From Halocaridina rubra (Eukaryota > Arthropoda > Malacostraca > Decapoda > Atyidae): 64,000 bases of DNA. A program made the translations under genes and the position numbers. Below, piece after piece: positions 27,385-37,356 of the stretch (its first letter is position 1; every line of letters begins with the position of its first letter). Under the pieces are notes generated by a model. That model saw only the letters and a list, made by a program, of their open reading frames with translations. It searched no databases and had not been told where the DNA came from. Location of the stretch: assembly GCA_037179515.1 (NCBI GenBank), contig JAXCGZ010009453.1, positions 62,001 to 126,000 of the forward strand. The letters are read 5' to 3'.

Positions 27385-27806
27385 GAAACATAGTTCTAAC
27401 TCTCTAACTCTGTTCTTCCTGGCTTCATGAGTTGCATAATTAGAACAAAACTTAGTATTATGAATATCCTTACAAAAGAGACAAGGTTTGTTCTAAGTAC
27501 TTGAATTGCTAGATGACGAATTAGACTTATTTTGAGTCTGGGGCACCACTACTTGTTTAGGTACTGTACTAAGCCTATGATTAGAATTTGTACTGGAAGT
27601 CTGACTAACTACTACTTTAGTTTTGGAATGTGCATCAGAATGTGAACCTTGCTTATTCCTAGACTGATCAGAGAGAATACGAGAACATTCCATGAATTTG
27701 ATAAGGTGTCCAATACCATCCTTCATTGTGTAATAGTCAAAGTATAAGTACTGTACTTATTAAAAAGGTACTCTAATGTTTTAGGACTAAGTTTCTTAGC
27801 AATTAT
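27385..27806 (-). pseudogene. BEL gag C-terminal part
   Basis: On the minus strand: AKKLSPKTLEYLFNKY, then MKDGIGHLIKFMECSRIL, a Ser/Thr/Gln-rich linker and CLFCKDIHNTKFCSNY leading into the knuckles. A TAG near 27,492 and an indel near 27,730 break it. It is the continuation of the gag at 36,069-36,845, from which it is separated by the RTE insertion. Confidence 0.75.
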
Positions 27807-30054
27807 CAAAGAATAGCCTCACCGTATTCCCTGCGTGTCGTATAAAGCGACTAAAAGTGGACGGGGCGGGGGGACTAGGAATCCCCCCCTTATATCAACC
27901 TCCTGCGAGACATCAAAGAAGAAGGGGAGTAGAGGGGAGAATAACTTCTCCCCAAACTCTAGTTTTGGGGTGTCTAAATGTGCGTGGTTGTAGTACGATA
28001 GAGAGCAAAAGATGTGAGATTGGATATATGTTTGGTAAGAGGAGGATGGATGTATTGGCATTGTGTGAGACGAAGATGAAACGAAAAGGAGAAGTGGCAT
28101 TTGGTGATGTGACAGGTAGGGTGTCTGGGGTTGAAAGGGGGAGAGCGAGAGAAGGTGTGGCATTATTGCTGAGTGAATGGATGGTAAATCAGGTAGTGGA
28201 ATAGAAAGAAGTGTCATCTAGGCTGATGTGGGTGAGGGCTAGGATAGGAAGGGAATGTTGGGCTTTTGTTAGTGCCTATGGGTCAGGATGTGAGAGAAGT
28301 GAGGAAGAGCCGGATGAATTCTGGAATGAGTTAACTAGATGTGTGGATGGTCTGAGTAGAAAGAACTATGTAGTTGTGTTGGGTGACTTGAATGCCAGAG
28401 TGGGTGATGGAGAGATAGAAGGTGTTGTAGGAAAGTATGGGGTACCAGGTGGGAATGAGAGTGGCGAGAGACTGTTAGATATGTGTGTGGAGCAAGAGTT
28501 GGTGATAGGTAATAGTTTATTTAAGAAGAAGTTAATAAATAAGTATACATGGATGAAAGTGGCAAATGGAAGAGTGAAAGAAAGAGCATTGATGGATTAT
28601 GTGTTGGTAGCAAAGAGCATGATTGGTAGAGTGAAAGATGTACATGCATTCAGGGGTGTGGCTGCTGGGATGTCTGATCATTTTTTGGTTGAAGCAAAAG
28701 TGGTAGTAGCAAAAGAGTGGGGAAAGAGTGTGGGGGGATGTAGAAGGGAAACAGTGAAGGTGGAAGAGTTGAAAAAGCCAGAGAAGAGACAGGAATATCA
28801 GGACAGGTTGAGAGTGGCATATGACAGGGTGAAAGAAAGAGAAGTTGGGGAGTTAGGGGAGGAATGGGGGTTGATGAAAGAATGTTTTGTGGGACATGCA
28901 AATGATGTGTGTGGAAAGAGGTTTGTTGGAGGTGGCATGAGGAGGGACAGCGAGTGGTGGAATGAAGGGGTGAAAATGAAGGTGGAAGAGAAAAAGAGGG
29001 CTTTTGAGGAATAGCTGCAGTGTAAAAGTAGGGAGAAGTATGAAAGATATAGGGAGAAAAATGTGGAAACCAAGCGGAAGGTAGAGGAAGAGAAGAGGTT
29101 AGCAAATGTTAGGTGGGGACAGGATTTTAGTAGGTCATATGAGGAGAATAAAAAAGAAGTTTTGGAAAGAAGTGAAGAGAGCAAGGAAGGGTGGATCGAG
29201 GATGGGAGAGACAGTGAAAGATGTGAATGGACAGATGTTAAGAGGGAACGATGCAAGGAAAAGATGGGCAGAATATTTTGAGTGCTTGCTGAATGTTGAG
29301 GAAGATAGAGAGGCAGCTATAGTGGCAGTGGGAGGGGTTCAAGGGCCAGTAATGGGAGATGAAAATGAGAGAGAGATTACAAGAGAGGAGGTGAAAAGGG
29401 CATTGTATGAAGCGAAAGCAGGTAAAGCACCTGGAATGGATGGTGTGAGAGCGGAGATGTTGAAAGAAGGGGGTGTGACTGCATTGGAATGGTTAGTGAG
29501 AGTGTTTAATATATGCTCTATGTTGTCATTGGTGCCAGTGGATTGGGTGATTGCCTGTATAGTGCCCCTATACAAAGGTAAGGGAGATATGTATGAATGC
29601 AGTAATTTTAGGGGTATAAGTTTGTTGAGTGTGGTAGGAAAAGTGTATGGTAGGATACTGGTTAATAGGATTAGGGATAAGACAGAATATGTGATCGCAG
29701 AGGTGCAGAGTGGTTTTAGGAGAGGTAGAGGTTGTATAGATCAGATTTTTATAGTTAGGCAGTTATGTGAGAAATATTTAGCAAAGGGTAAGGATGTGTA
29801 TTTTGCATTTTTGGATCTGGAGAAAGCATATGATAGAGTTGATAGAGAGGCTATGTGGAATGTTTTGAGATTATATGGAATCAATGGTAAATTGTTGCAT
29901 TCAGTGAAGAGTTTGTATGGGGGTAGTAGATCTTGTATTAGGGTAGGGAATGAAGTGAGTGAGTGGTTTCCAGTGAGTGTGGGACTGAGACAGGGATGTG
30001 TGATGTCACCATGGCTGTTCAATTTCTATATTGATGGAGTTGTAAGAGAGGTGA
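27807..30054 (+). pseudogene. RTE-type LINE copy 2, 5' part (endonuclease and RT N-half)
   Basis: Leader and ORF of a second RTE copy, inserted in the BEL gag. Endonuclease: LGCLNVRGCSTIES, MDVLALCETKM, VVLGDLNARVGDGE, AGMSDHFLVEA. RT: KAPGMDGVRAEML, FRGISLLSVVGKVY, GFRRGRGCIDQIF, FAFLDLEKAYDRVDR, LRQGCVMSPWLFNFYIDG. Three breaks: TGG-to-TAG stops at 28,202-28,204 and 29,012-29,014 (tryptophan in copy 1) and one extra A near 29,150. The frame is otherwise open to 30,054, where the CR1-like LINE interrupts it. Confidence 0.9.
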
Positions 30055-30141
30055 TTACCTAATTGTGATTACCTAATTGTGTTTACGGGAAAGAGCCCAA
30101 AGCTCGTATCTTCCCGTCTCCTGATCGGTTCCATTTTAGAC

Positions 30142-33100
30142 TTAGTGATACTTATCGTACCTGTCCTTAAAACTATAGATTGAGATAGCATTAACTACCT
30201 CCTCGCTTAGCGAATTCCAATTATCAACTACTCTTACACTGAAAAAGTATTTCCTTACATCCTGCAAAGAAGTTTTCTTACGAAGCTTCAAACTATGACC
30301 TCTAGTTCTAGAGCCAGCCATATCGAAATATCGATCCCTATCCACTCTATCATAACCATGAAGGAATTTAAAGACTGTCACCATATCCCCCCTTACTCTT
30401 CTAGCTTCGAGTGATGGCAAGTCTAATTCCCTCAGCCTCTCATCATAACCGAGATTGCGTATTTCTGGCACCAGTTTCGTGGCATGTCTTTGAACTTTTT
30501 CAAGCTTAGCTATGTGCTTTTTCAAGTGCAGATTCCAAAAGGGGGCTGCATATTCGAGTTTTGGCCTCACATAGGTTACATAAATATTTCTGAACATTTC
30601 CTTGTCCATGTGCCTGAAGGCTACCCTTATATTTGATAAGAATGCATATGCTGCCCTTACTACGCCATTTATATGTATTTCTGGAGACAAATCTGCCAGT
30701 ATGTTTACTCCTAGATCTCTCTCATTTTCTGTCTCTTGAAGTTGTACTCCAGCCACCGAGTAGTCAAGCTTGGGCCTTCTTGCACTTGTACCCATTCTCA
30801 TTACCTTACATTTTGAGGTATTGAATTTCATTAGCCACTTTTCTGACCACTCATGCAGATTATTTAGATCCTCCTGAAATTCTCTACCATTGTTCTCGTT
30901 TTTTACTTTCTTCACAATCTTTGCATCATCTGCAAACATATTCATGAATGAATTTACAGACTCTGGTAGGTCATTTACATATACAAGGAACAAAAGTGGC
31001 CCTAAAACTGAACCCTGTGGAACTCCACTACTAACTCTTCTCCATTCAGACACTGAGTGTCTTACTCTAACCCTCTGTTCCCTTCCTTCTAAGTAAGATT
31101 TTATCCATTCCAAAACATTTCCACCTATTCTAGCCATTGAGTGCAGCTTCCTAATAAGTCTCCCATGTGGAACAGTGTCAAACACTTTCTGGAAGTCTAG
31201 GAATATGCAATCTGCCCAGCCCTCTCTTTCCTGTAAGATTTGGCTTACCTCATCATAAAATTCTAATAAGTTTGTTACTGTTGATCTACCTTCTCTGAAG
31301 CCATGTTGCCTCACTGACAAAAAGTTGAAGGATTCCAAGTGAAGAGAGATATGTTTCCTTAGTAGTTTCTCCATAACTTTGCAAACTATGCTGGTCAAGG
31401 AAACTGGTCTATAGTTCAGAGCCGTATCCCTCCTTCCCTTTTTGAAGATAGGTATCACATTTGCTTGTTTCCAGCATCTTGGAATCTCCCCCGACTCCAG
31501 TGACTCCTTAAATATGATACTTAGTGCCACTGATATTGTGTTTGCGCATTTTTTAAGCACATGAGGGGATATGTCATCAGGACCTGTAGATTTATGAACA
31601 TCTAAATCCATCAGCGCTTTGCATACCTCCGTGGCTGTAAGGTTGATGTTCTCTAATACCGGCCCTTGAGCTTCTATCACTGCAATCTGAGGGGGTGGGG
31701 TATTTTCTACTGTAAATACTGACTGAAACTCCTTGTTCAATTCTTTGCAGATCTCTTCGTCCGTCTCAGTGATGCTTCCATCCGCTCTCTTTAGCCTTAA
31801 AACCTGTTCTTTTACCTTTAGTTTTCCTCTGATAAAGCTGTGGAAAAGCTTGGGATTTTCTTTAGCCTTCCTGGTGATGTCCCTCTCATAATCTCTCTCT
31901 GCCTCTCTCCTTTTACTTAGGTAGTCATTTCTTGCTCTTTTGTAGGTTTGCCAGGCATTTATGTTTTTTCTCCTCCTATACCTTTTCCAGCATTTGTCTC
32001 TCCACTCCTTAGCTCTTTTACACCCATTATCGAACCATTTCCCTCTGGCATGAATTACACGTACTTTGGTGACAGGTATGCAGCAATCTACTATCTTCCC
32101 ATATTTCTCACAAAAGATGTCATACATTTCTTGTACAGATTTGTTGTAAAATAAGGTTCTCCAGTCAATAACTGCAAAAAGCTCATTCATTTTGATGTAA
32201 TCTCCTTTTGGATAGTTCCTCCTCATGTCCTCAGTGCCTCTACTCTCAGGAAGAATATCTTCAATGATATACTCCATCAACAACACACAGTGGTCACCCT
32301 TTCCAATTGGTGGTTCATACTCAATATTTTCAATATCCAACACATTATCTGTGAACACTAGATCAAGTAGTGATGGCTCATCCCCACCCCTGGCTCTTGT
32401 TGGTTTCATTACATGTTGGTGTAGGAAATTCCCTTGTACGCAATCTAGGAATCTTGCCCCGAATGAGTCCTCACCACTGTGTGGGTCAAGATTTATCCAA
32501 TCTATCTCTTTATGATTAAAGTCTCCCATAATCAAAATCCTACATTTTTTCTCCCGTGCCATGTTAACAACTGAGTTTATGACTTCAATAGTACCTATAT
32601 GACTTTCCTCATAAATTTCAAGCCTATTTTGGTTCCTTGGTGGGTTGTATACAACAGTTATTATAATGCTCTCTGACCCAGTATTTATGCGAGCAACAAG
32701 AAATTCCCTGAACTCACTTTCTAAAGCCAAGTTTATTTCTTCAACTTGAATCCTCTCACTTATGAGCAGTGCTATCCCTCCACCAGTCCTCTCAGATCTT
32801 TCAACCCTTAGTATTCTGAAGCCCTTAGGAAAAACTGTGACACTGTTTATGTCCTCACTCAACTTAGTCTCTGTAATTGCTACTATATCTGCCTTACTGT
32901 TGTGAATCCTATCTTTTAATTCTACTGCCTTACCAGCTAATCCATCAGCATTTGTGTATAACAATCTTAACGAGGCCCCATCCCCTGATCTTCTGTCATT
33001 ATCTTCTTTATCTCCCCTTTGTCTGGAAGTATTCTGTAACGAAAAATTTTTCTTCTCTTCTTCATTTCTTTCATCATTTAACCTTCTTGCCTCCTGCAAC

Positions 33101-34047
33101 AAGTTTTTGATCTTTCCCATCTCTTCCTGTGTTCTGTATCGTCTAATGAACACTTCTTTGCATTCTTGAAGGTCTTTTAGACTTTTTTTTCTCAACAATA
33201 TTTCCCTACATGTTTCCCCTCTCTCAAAGGTTACTTTTGTTTGTCTCGGCTTTCCTTCCCTCGAATATTTACCTAGTTGGTGTATGTTTACAATATCCTC
33301 AGGACCACATACTACTCCAAGCTTTCTTATCAGGTCTACAACCCTAGCTTTATTTTCTTCAAGTCTCCCCTGCCATGTTGGCTCCTGGGATTCACTTATG
33401 CCTGAGATTACCACTGTCTTCTCCTTATCAAGTGTCTGTCTGATGAGTGGGTTTGCCCTTTCCATCACAACGTCTTTCATTTTTTCGATTACTGTCTCTT
33501 TATAGTCAACTGTTTGTATGTTTTCCAGTGCCACCACCTTTACAGCCTCTTTTACTGCCACATTCCCCTTTAGTGCATCAACAAAGGACGTTTTCATGGC
33601 ATCATTTTCCATATTCAGCTCCTGGAACTCTTTTCTGAACTGTTCAATGTTTTCCTTAATCTGGACATTCCAAGCAGCAATCTCGTCTCTCTCAGAAGAG
33701 AGCAGTGAACTAACATCTAATTCCTTTAGGTTGTCATTCAGCTGTTTGTTTTTATCTTCTTGTTTAGAAATTCTAGATTCTAGTTGACTCTTTTCCCCTT
33801 CCAGCTTCTTTATTCTTTTTTCTAGTTCCTTTCTCTCCTGCCCTTGTGCTTTATTTGCTTCCTCCAAAGATCTTATTTGTTCTCTGAGTGTTTCATTTTC
33901 TTTCATTTCTCCATCCATATTCCGAATTTTATCATCAAGGCTTATAACCATTTCCTCTAACTTCTTGATTCTCTGTTTAAGTCCCCTGATGACTACCCCT
34001 TCTCCCGACCCATGGGTGGGAGAGGTTTGGGACATAGATGGCCTCAT
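30142..34047 (-). CDS. Intact LINE polyprotein: coiled coil, RRM-like, endonuclease, RT
   Basis: 1,301 residues without a stop or frameshift. Residues about 20-150 are a heptad-rich coiled coil as in ORF1 proteins. About 205-320 resembles the RRM-like ORF1 domain (TVVISGISES, RQTKVTFERGETCREILL). About 361-600 is an APE-type endonuclease (LLYTNADGLAG, DIVAITETKLSED, LIMGDFNHKEIDW, LLDLVFTDN, GKGDHCVLLM). About 800-1050 is the RT (KSTGPDDISPHVL, NYRPVSLTSIVCKVMEKL, IFLDFQKVFDTVPHG, SSGVPQGSVLGPLLF, MFADDAKIV with the catalytic aspartate pair). The C-terminus has LEARRVRGDMVTVFKF. CR1/L2-group elements usually have two ORFs; here ORF1-like and ORF2-like parts are fused. The start at 34,047 is the first Met before the coiled coil. 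Confidence 0.9.
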   Translation of the reverse strand: MRPSMSQTSPTHGSGEGVVIRGLKQRIKKLEEMVISLDDKIRNMDGEMKENETLREQIRSLEEANKAQGQERKELEKRIKKLEGEKSQLESRISKQEDKNKQLNDNLKELDVSSLLSSERDEIAAWNVQIKENIEQFRKEFQELNMENDAMKTSFVDALKGNVAVKEAVKVVALENIQTVDYKETVIEKMKDVVMERANPLIRQTLDKEKTVVISGISESQEPTWQGRLEENKARVVDLIRKLGVVCGPEDIVNIHQLGKYSREGKPRQTKVTFERGETCREILLRKKSLKDLQECKEVFIRRYRTQEEMGKIKNLLQEARRLNDERNEEEKKNFSLQNTSRQRGDKEDNDRRSGDGASLRLLYTNADGLAGKAVELKDRIHNSKADIVAITETKLSEDINSVTVFPKGFRILRVERSERTGGGIALLISERIQVEEINLALESEFREFLVARINTGSESIIITVVYNPPRNQNRLEIYEESHIGTIEVINSVVNMAREKKCRILIMGDFNHKEIDWINLDPHSGEDSFGARFLDCVQGNFLHQHVMKPTRARGGDEPSLLDLVFTDNVLDIENIEYEPPIGKGDHCVLLMEYIIEDILPESRGTEDMRRNYPKGDYIKMNELFAVIDWRTLFYNKSVQEMYDIFCEKYGKIVDCCIPVTKVRVIHARGKWFDNGCKRAKEWRDKCWKRYRRRKNINAWQTYKRARNDYLSKRREAERDYERDITRKAKENPKLFHSFIRGKLKVKEQVLRLKRADGSITETDEEICKELNKEFQSVFTVENTPPPQIAVIEAQGPVLENINLTATEVCKALMDLDVHKSTGPDDISPHVLKKCANTISVALSIIFKESLESGEIPRCWKQANVIPIFKKGRRDTALNYRPVSLTSIVCKVMEKLLRKHISLHLESFNFLSVRQHGFREGRSTVTNLLEFYDEVSQILQEREGWADCIFLDFQKVFDTVPHGRLIRKLHSMARIGGNVLEWIKSYLEGREQRVRVRHSVSEWRRVSSGVPQGSVLGPLLFLVYVNDLPESVNSFMNMFADDAKIVKKVKNENNGREFQEDLNNLHEWSEKWLMKFNTSKCKVMRMGTSARRPKLDYSVAGVQLQETENERDLGVNILADLSPEIHINGVVRAAYAFLSNIRVAFRHMDKEMFRNIYVTYVRPKLEYAAPFWNLHLKKHIAKLEKVQRHATKLVPEIRNLGYDERLRELDLPSLEARRVRGDMVTVFKFLHGYDRVDRDRYFDMAGSRTRGHSLKLRKKTSLQDVRKYFFSVRVVDNWNSLSEEVVNAISIYSFKDRYDKYH

Positions 34048-34968
34048 TTTTATGTTCTCCCTCTCACAGAATATAGAAAGAAGACGAGAAAGAGGAAAAA
34101 AAAAGAAAAGAGAAAAACTTTTAATTGAGCTTCACACAGAATTTTTATATCTCCATATAAGTGCTATTTAGTGACTCAGTTTGTCTCTTTTCTGGTAACA
34201 CACATCTTAACTTAAAAACTTGACCATGGTAATTTAAGTATAAAAAGAAAAAGAAAAACAAAAGTCAAACCTGAAGGAAAATTCGAATTTGTGTTTGAGG
34301 TGTCACCCACCTGTTTCTGCTATATATTCTTCCTAACTGATAAACTGACTTGCTAACCAAGATATGTTATCACGGGATTAGACTTTACATTTAACTCAAT
34401 ATATATACAAAATAAAAAAAAAATAGTAAAAGAGAAAGCTAAAAGAAAAGCAAAAAAAAATGAAGAAAATAAGACTGCTGTACTACTTGGCAACTTAACT
34501 CAGTACTGTTGACAGGTGGATATTTGGTAATTTTTTTTCTTTTATTATTCAATTATTTCGTGTATCAAACTAACTAACTAGTTAATATAAATGGGAAGGA
34601 TACTGATTTTAACAATATATAGAACCACAGGATCAGGTAAACGGCTTAAGAGCTTTCCCCAGTTTACACAAAAAATTAGGTAATGTGATGTGATGGCTCC
34701 ACCTCTGGCAACTCTTCTAGATTTCCCTCAAGGCAGAACTGGACGGCAGCTTCTCTCTCTCCTCACGAAAATGTTCTCAATTTTTTTTCCTTTAATATGA
34801 ACAGTCTCGTCTTACAACAAATATAAGTTTTTGTACTCACAATACTCTGCAGGATTTCAGATTTATGGAAATTATGGTAAAGTTTTCCACTAAGCACTTA
34901 GTCACTCGAAACAATTAAAAATTTAAGAGGAGCAGTTCCGTGTGTCACTGAACGCGCGGTGTGTGTGT
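34048..34968 (-). other. 5' leader of the CR1-like LINE
   Basis: About 920 bp upstream of the ORF on the minus strand. No long open frame. A/T-rich with purine runs near the ORF start, and a (GT)n run at the outer edge (34,960-34,970) merging with the RTE target. It probably contains the internal promoter, but I see no diagnostic motif. Confidence 0.55.
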
Positions 34969-36070
34969 GTGAATGAGCGAGTGCGTGGTCGAGGTTTGAG
35001 AATGGCAGATGGGGATGATAACGAGTGGGAGGTGAATCAGTTGCTGTTTGCAGATGATACTGTGGTGGTGGCAGATTCAGAGGAAAAGCTGTGTCAGTTA
35101 GTGTCAGAATTTGGAATGGTGTGTGAGAGAAGGAAGCTGCGAGTGAATGTGGGAAAGAGTAAGGTTATGAGGTGTACAAGAAATGAGGATGGCGCTGGAT
35201 TGAATGTTATGTTGAATGGAGAGACACTTGAGGAGGTTAATCAGTTTAAGTATTTAGGCTCGGTTATAGCTGCAAATGGTGGAGTGGAAGCAGATGTGTG
35301 TCACAGAGTGAATGAAGGATGTAAAGTGTTGAGTGCATTGAAAGGAGTGATGAAGAATAGAGGGTTGGAAATGAATGTCAAGAAAGTTTTGTATGAGAAA
35401 GTGGTTGTGCCAACTGTGATGTATGGATCAGAGTTATGGGGTATGAAAGTAAATGAGAGACGGAAACTAAATGTGTTTGAGATGAAATACCTGAGGAGTA
35501 TGATTGGTGTATCTCGGTTGGATAGGGTTAGGAATGAAGTGGTGAGAGCAAGAACGGGTGTGAGGAGAGAAATTGCAGCCAGAGTAGATATGAATGTTCT
35601 GAGATGGTTTGGCCATGTGGAAAGGATTTATGATGAAAGACTGCTGAAAAAGGTGATGAATGCGAGAGTTGATGGGAGAAATGCTAGAGGGAGGCCTAGG
35701 TTTGGATGGATGGATGGAGTAAGGAGAGCCCTGAATGATAGGAGGATGGATGTGAGGGAAGCAAGCGAGCGTGCTAGGAATAGGAATGAGTGGCGAGCGA
35801 TTATGATGCGGCTCTGATGGGAATCTGCTGTTACCACGGGGCTGCATCTTACAGAGATAGCCCTGTGGTAGGGGCAGTAGGAGGAGCTGGCAGTTGTGAA
35901 GCGACATAGGTTGTGGAAGAGCCGGGAGGATGGGCTGTGGCACTCCAGCAGTGCCATCTGAACGGTCGCTAGCTCCCTCATCATTGCCCATAGAGCAAAG
36001 TAATCCCCCTATTTGTTTTCCTTTCTTGATGTCGGCTACCCCCCAATTAAAGGGGGAAACAGCCAAGGTA
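34969..36070 (+). pseudogene. RTE-type LINE copy 2, 3' part (RT C-half and tail)
   Basis: Continues copy 2 after the nested LINE, from GTGAATGAGCGAGTGCG: NERVRGRGLRMADGDD, the RT active site LLFADDTVVVAD, then VMYGSELWGMKVNERRKL and the RTE C-terminal VLRWFGHVERI, ending at a stop at 35,815-35,817. The 3' untranslated region (35,818-36,070) closes with the same hairpin as copy 1. The GTGA at 30,051 and at 34,969 is the only possible target duplication of the nested LINE. Confidence 0.9.
36039..36056 (+). promoter_or_regulatory. 3'-terminal G/C hairpin of RTE copy 2
   Basis: CCCCCC, AATTAAA, GGGGG with flanking GGCT and AGCC pairs, conserved with copy 1 although the surrounding tails differ. 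Confidence 0.5.
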
Positions 36071-36845
36071 TATGTATGTACAAGGTACTTGGGTTACACC
36101 CTCTATTTGCATCAGCAAGCGTTGAAATGTTAACTGAAATTCAGTCAACTCAGTTAAATTATGTTCAGGGGGTTTGATGTTCATCAAATCTAAATGTAAT
36201 TGTTGCAACAAAAGGTCATTGTCAGCAAAGCTTTTTCTCAACAAACTTAATTCTATACTGTAATTACCACTAGTTATGGGAAGACCTTCAATAGTTCTAT
36301 AAGCTTTACCTCTCAAATAAGATCTGAGCATGCTAAATTTCAATACTGGCTCAATGTCTTGACGACTATCAATTAAACTACTAAAGGAATCCCAAAAAAC
36401 AATTCCAATGACTCAACTGACCATCAAATTCAGGAATCTTAATCTCAGGCAACTTAGGGTGTGGAAGGGGTCTAGCAGGTACTACTGTCTGACTAGGAGC
36501 TTGACTAGTTGTAGCTTGTGGTTGACTACCAAAGGATAAATGATCATCTATACCTGACTTAATTTGTATGAGCACTTTATAGGCATTACGTCTCAGAGTT
36601 CTGTGCTCTCTAGAAACTTGGCTAAGCTGGGTACTATCAATAGTATCTTGACTAGCTGTCCAATGTACATCAATGGACTCGTACAACTTTGTAAGTTCTG
36701 CCTCTGAAAACTGCAACGACCGTAAGGATGGTGGAGGAGACGCTTTAAGGTCATGTTCTATAGAACTGAGCATAGCTATCAGATCGTCGGTAACAACCTT
36801 GTAAAGTTCAAACGCTTTACTTTCATCGATTGATGGTAAAGACAT
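36069..36845 (-). pseudogene. BEL/Pao gag N-terminal part
   Basis: The minus strand encodes MSLPSIDESKAFELYK and a helical N-terminal region, then LPEIKIPEFDGQLSHW (the BEL/Pao gag signature, compare LPKIKLPTFDG) and, after a frameshift near 36,381, MLRSYLRGKAYRTIEGL with SIELSLLRKSFADNDLLLQQ. The protein would form the particle core. It is interrupted at about 36,070 by RTE copy 2 and resumes at 27,806. Confidence 0.85.
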
Positions 36846-37168
36846 CTTGCTGGATTAATCTTTAGCTTATACAAATCACAATAATTTTGGCTAGGTGGCC
36901 AACCTAAACTAATACCCAAATTCACTAGGATTATAATATCTATATCCTCGGTACACTTGATTGCACACGCATGTATTCAAATAGCTAATCTAAACCTTCC
37001 CTTGGACTAAAGAATTCAACATCAGCAGTGATATCACAAAAAATTTGCCATGGATTTATGTGCAGTATTTTAATATCAAAGTTCAAAAACAATACCAAAG
37101 GTGGCCTATTCCAAATTTCATTCAGTAAATATAGTAAAGTATGCTAGCTAGGCTAGGCTTAATCTGGT
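36846..37168 (-). other. BEL leader between primer site and gag
   Basis: About 320 bp of A/T-rich untranslated leader; no open frame or structured motif recognised. Confidence 0.6.
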
Positions 37169-37179
37169 TCGAAGGACCA
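37169..37179 (-). promoter_or_regulatory. BEL primer-binding site matching tRNA-Tyr
   Basis: On the minus strand TGGTCCTTCGA lies 15 nt inside the 5' LTR end. It is complementary to the 3' end TCGAAGGACCA, which is the acceptor end of metazoan tRNA-Tyr (GUA). The position and the leading TGG fit a minus-strand primer site. Confidence 0.7.
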
Positions 37180-37194
37180 GAAAAAACTAGAATA

Positions 37195-37356
37195 TGTGGT
37201 GACTATTCCCAGAATGCCTGCTTTCACCTGGTCAATGAATAGTCTACTCTCAGTTTTTGCATGCTACCGTACACAATAATATTTACTCAACCAACTTCAA
37301 ATAAAGTTGGGCAAAAACTTACTGGCTTATAATTAAATATAACAGATAAACTGTAC
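37195..37356 (-). mobile_element. BEL/Pao 5' LTR remnant
   Basis: 162 bp matching 23,166-23,325 of the 3' LTR with few differences; it starts with TGTGGTGA (plus reading of the LTR's ...TCACCACA end). It is cut at about 37,356 by gypsy copy O, so the rest of this LTR should lie beyond position 64,000. Confidence 0.8.

Larger units (their letters stand above)
30055..34968 (-). mobile_element. CR1/L2-like LINE, essentially complete, nested in RTE copy 2
   Basis: A 4.9-kb non-LTR element on the minus strand with a 5' leader (34,968-34,048), one long ORF and a short 3' end with two copies of an ATTACCTAATTGTG tail (plus-strand reading) at 30,055-30,082. CR1/L2 elements typically end in such short repeats rather than poly-A. 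The flanking RTE is continuous across the site. The same 3' tail occurs truncated at 19,705-19,825, so the family is multicopy. Confidence 0.9.
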
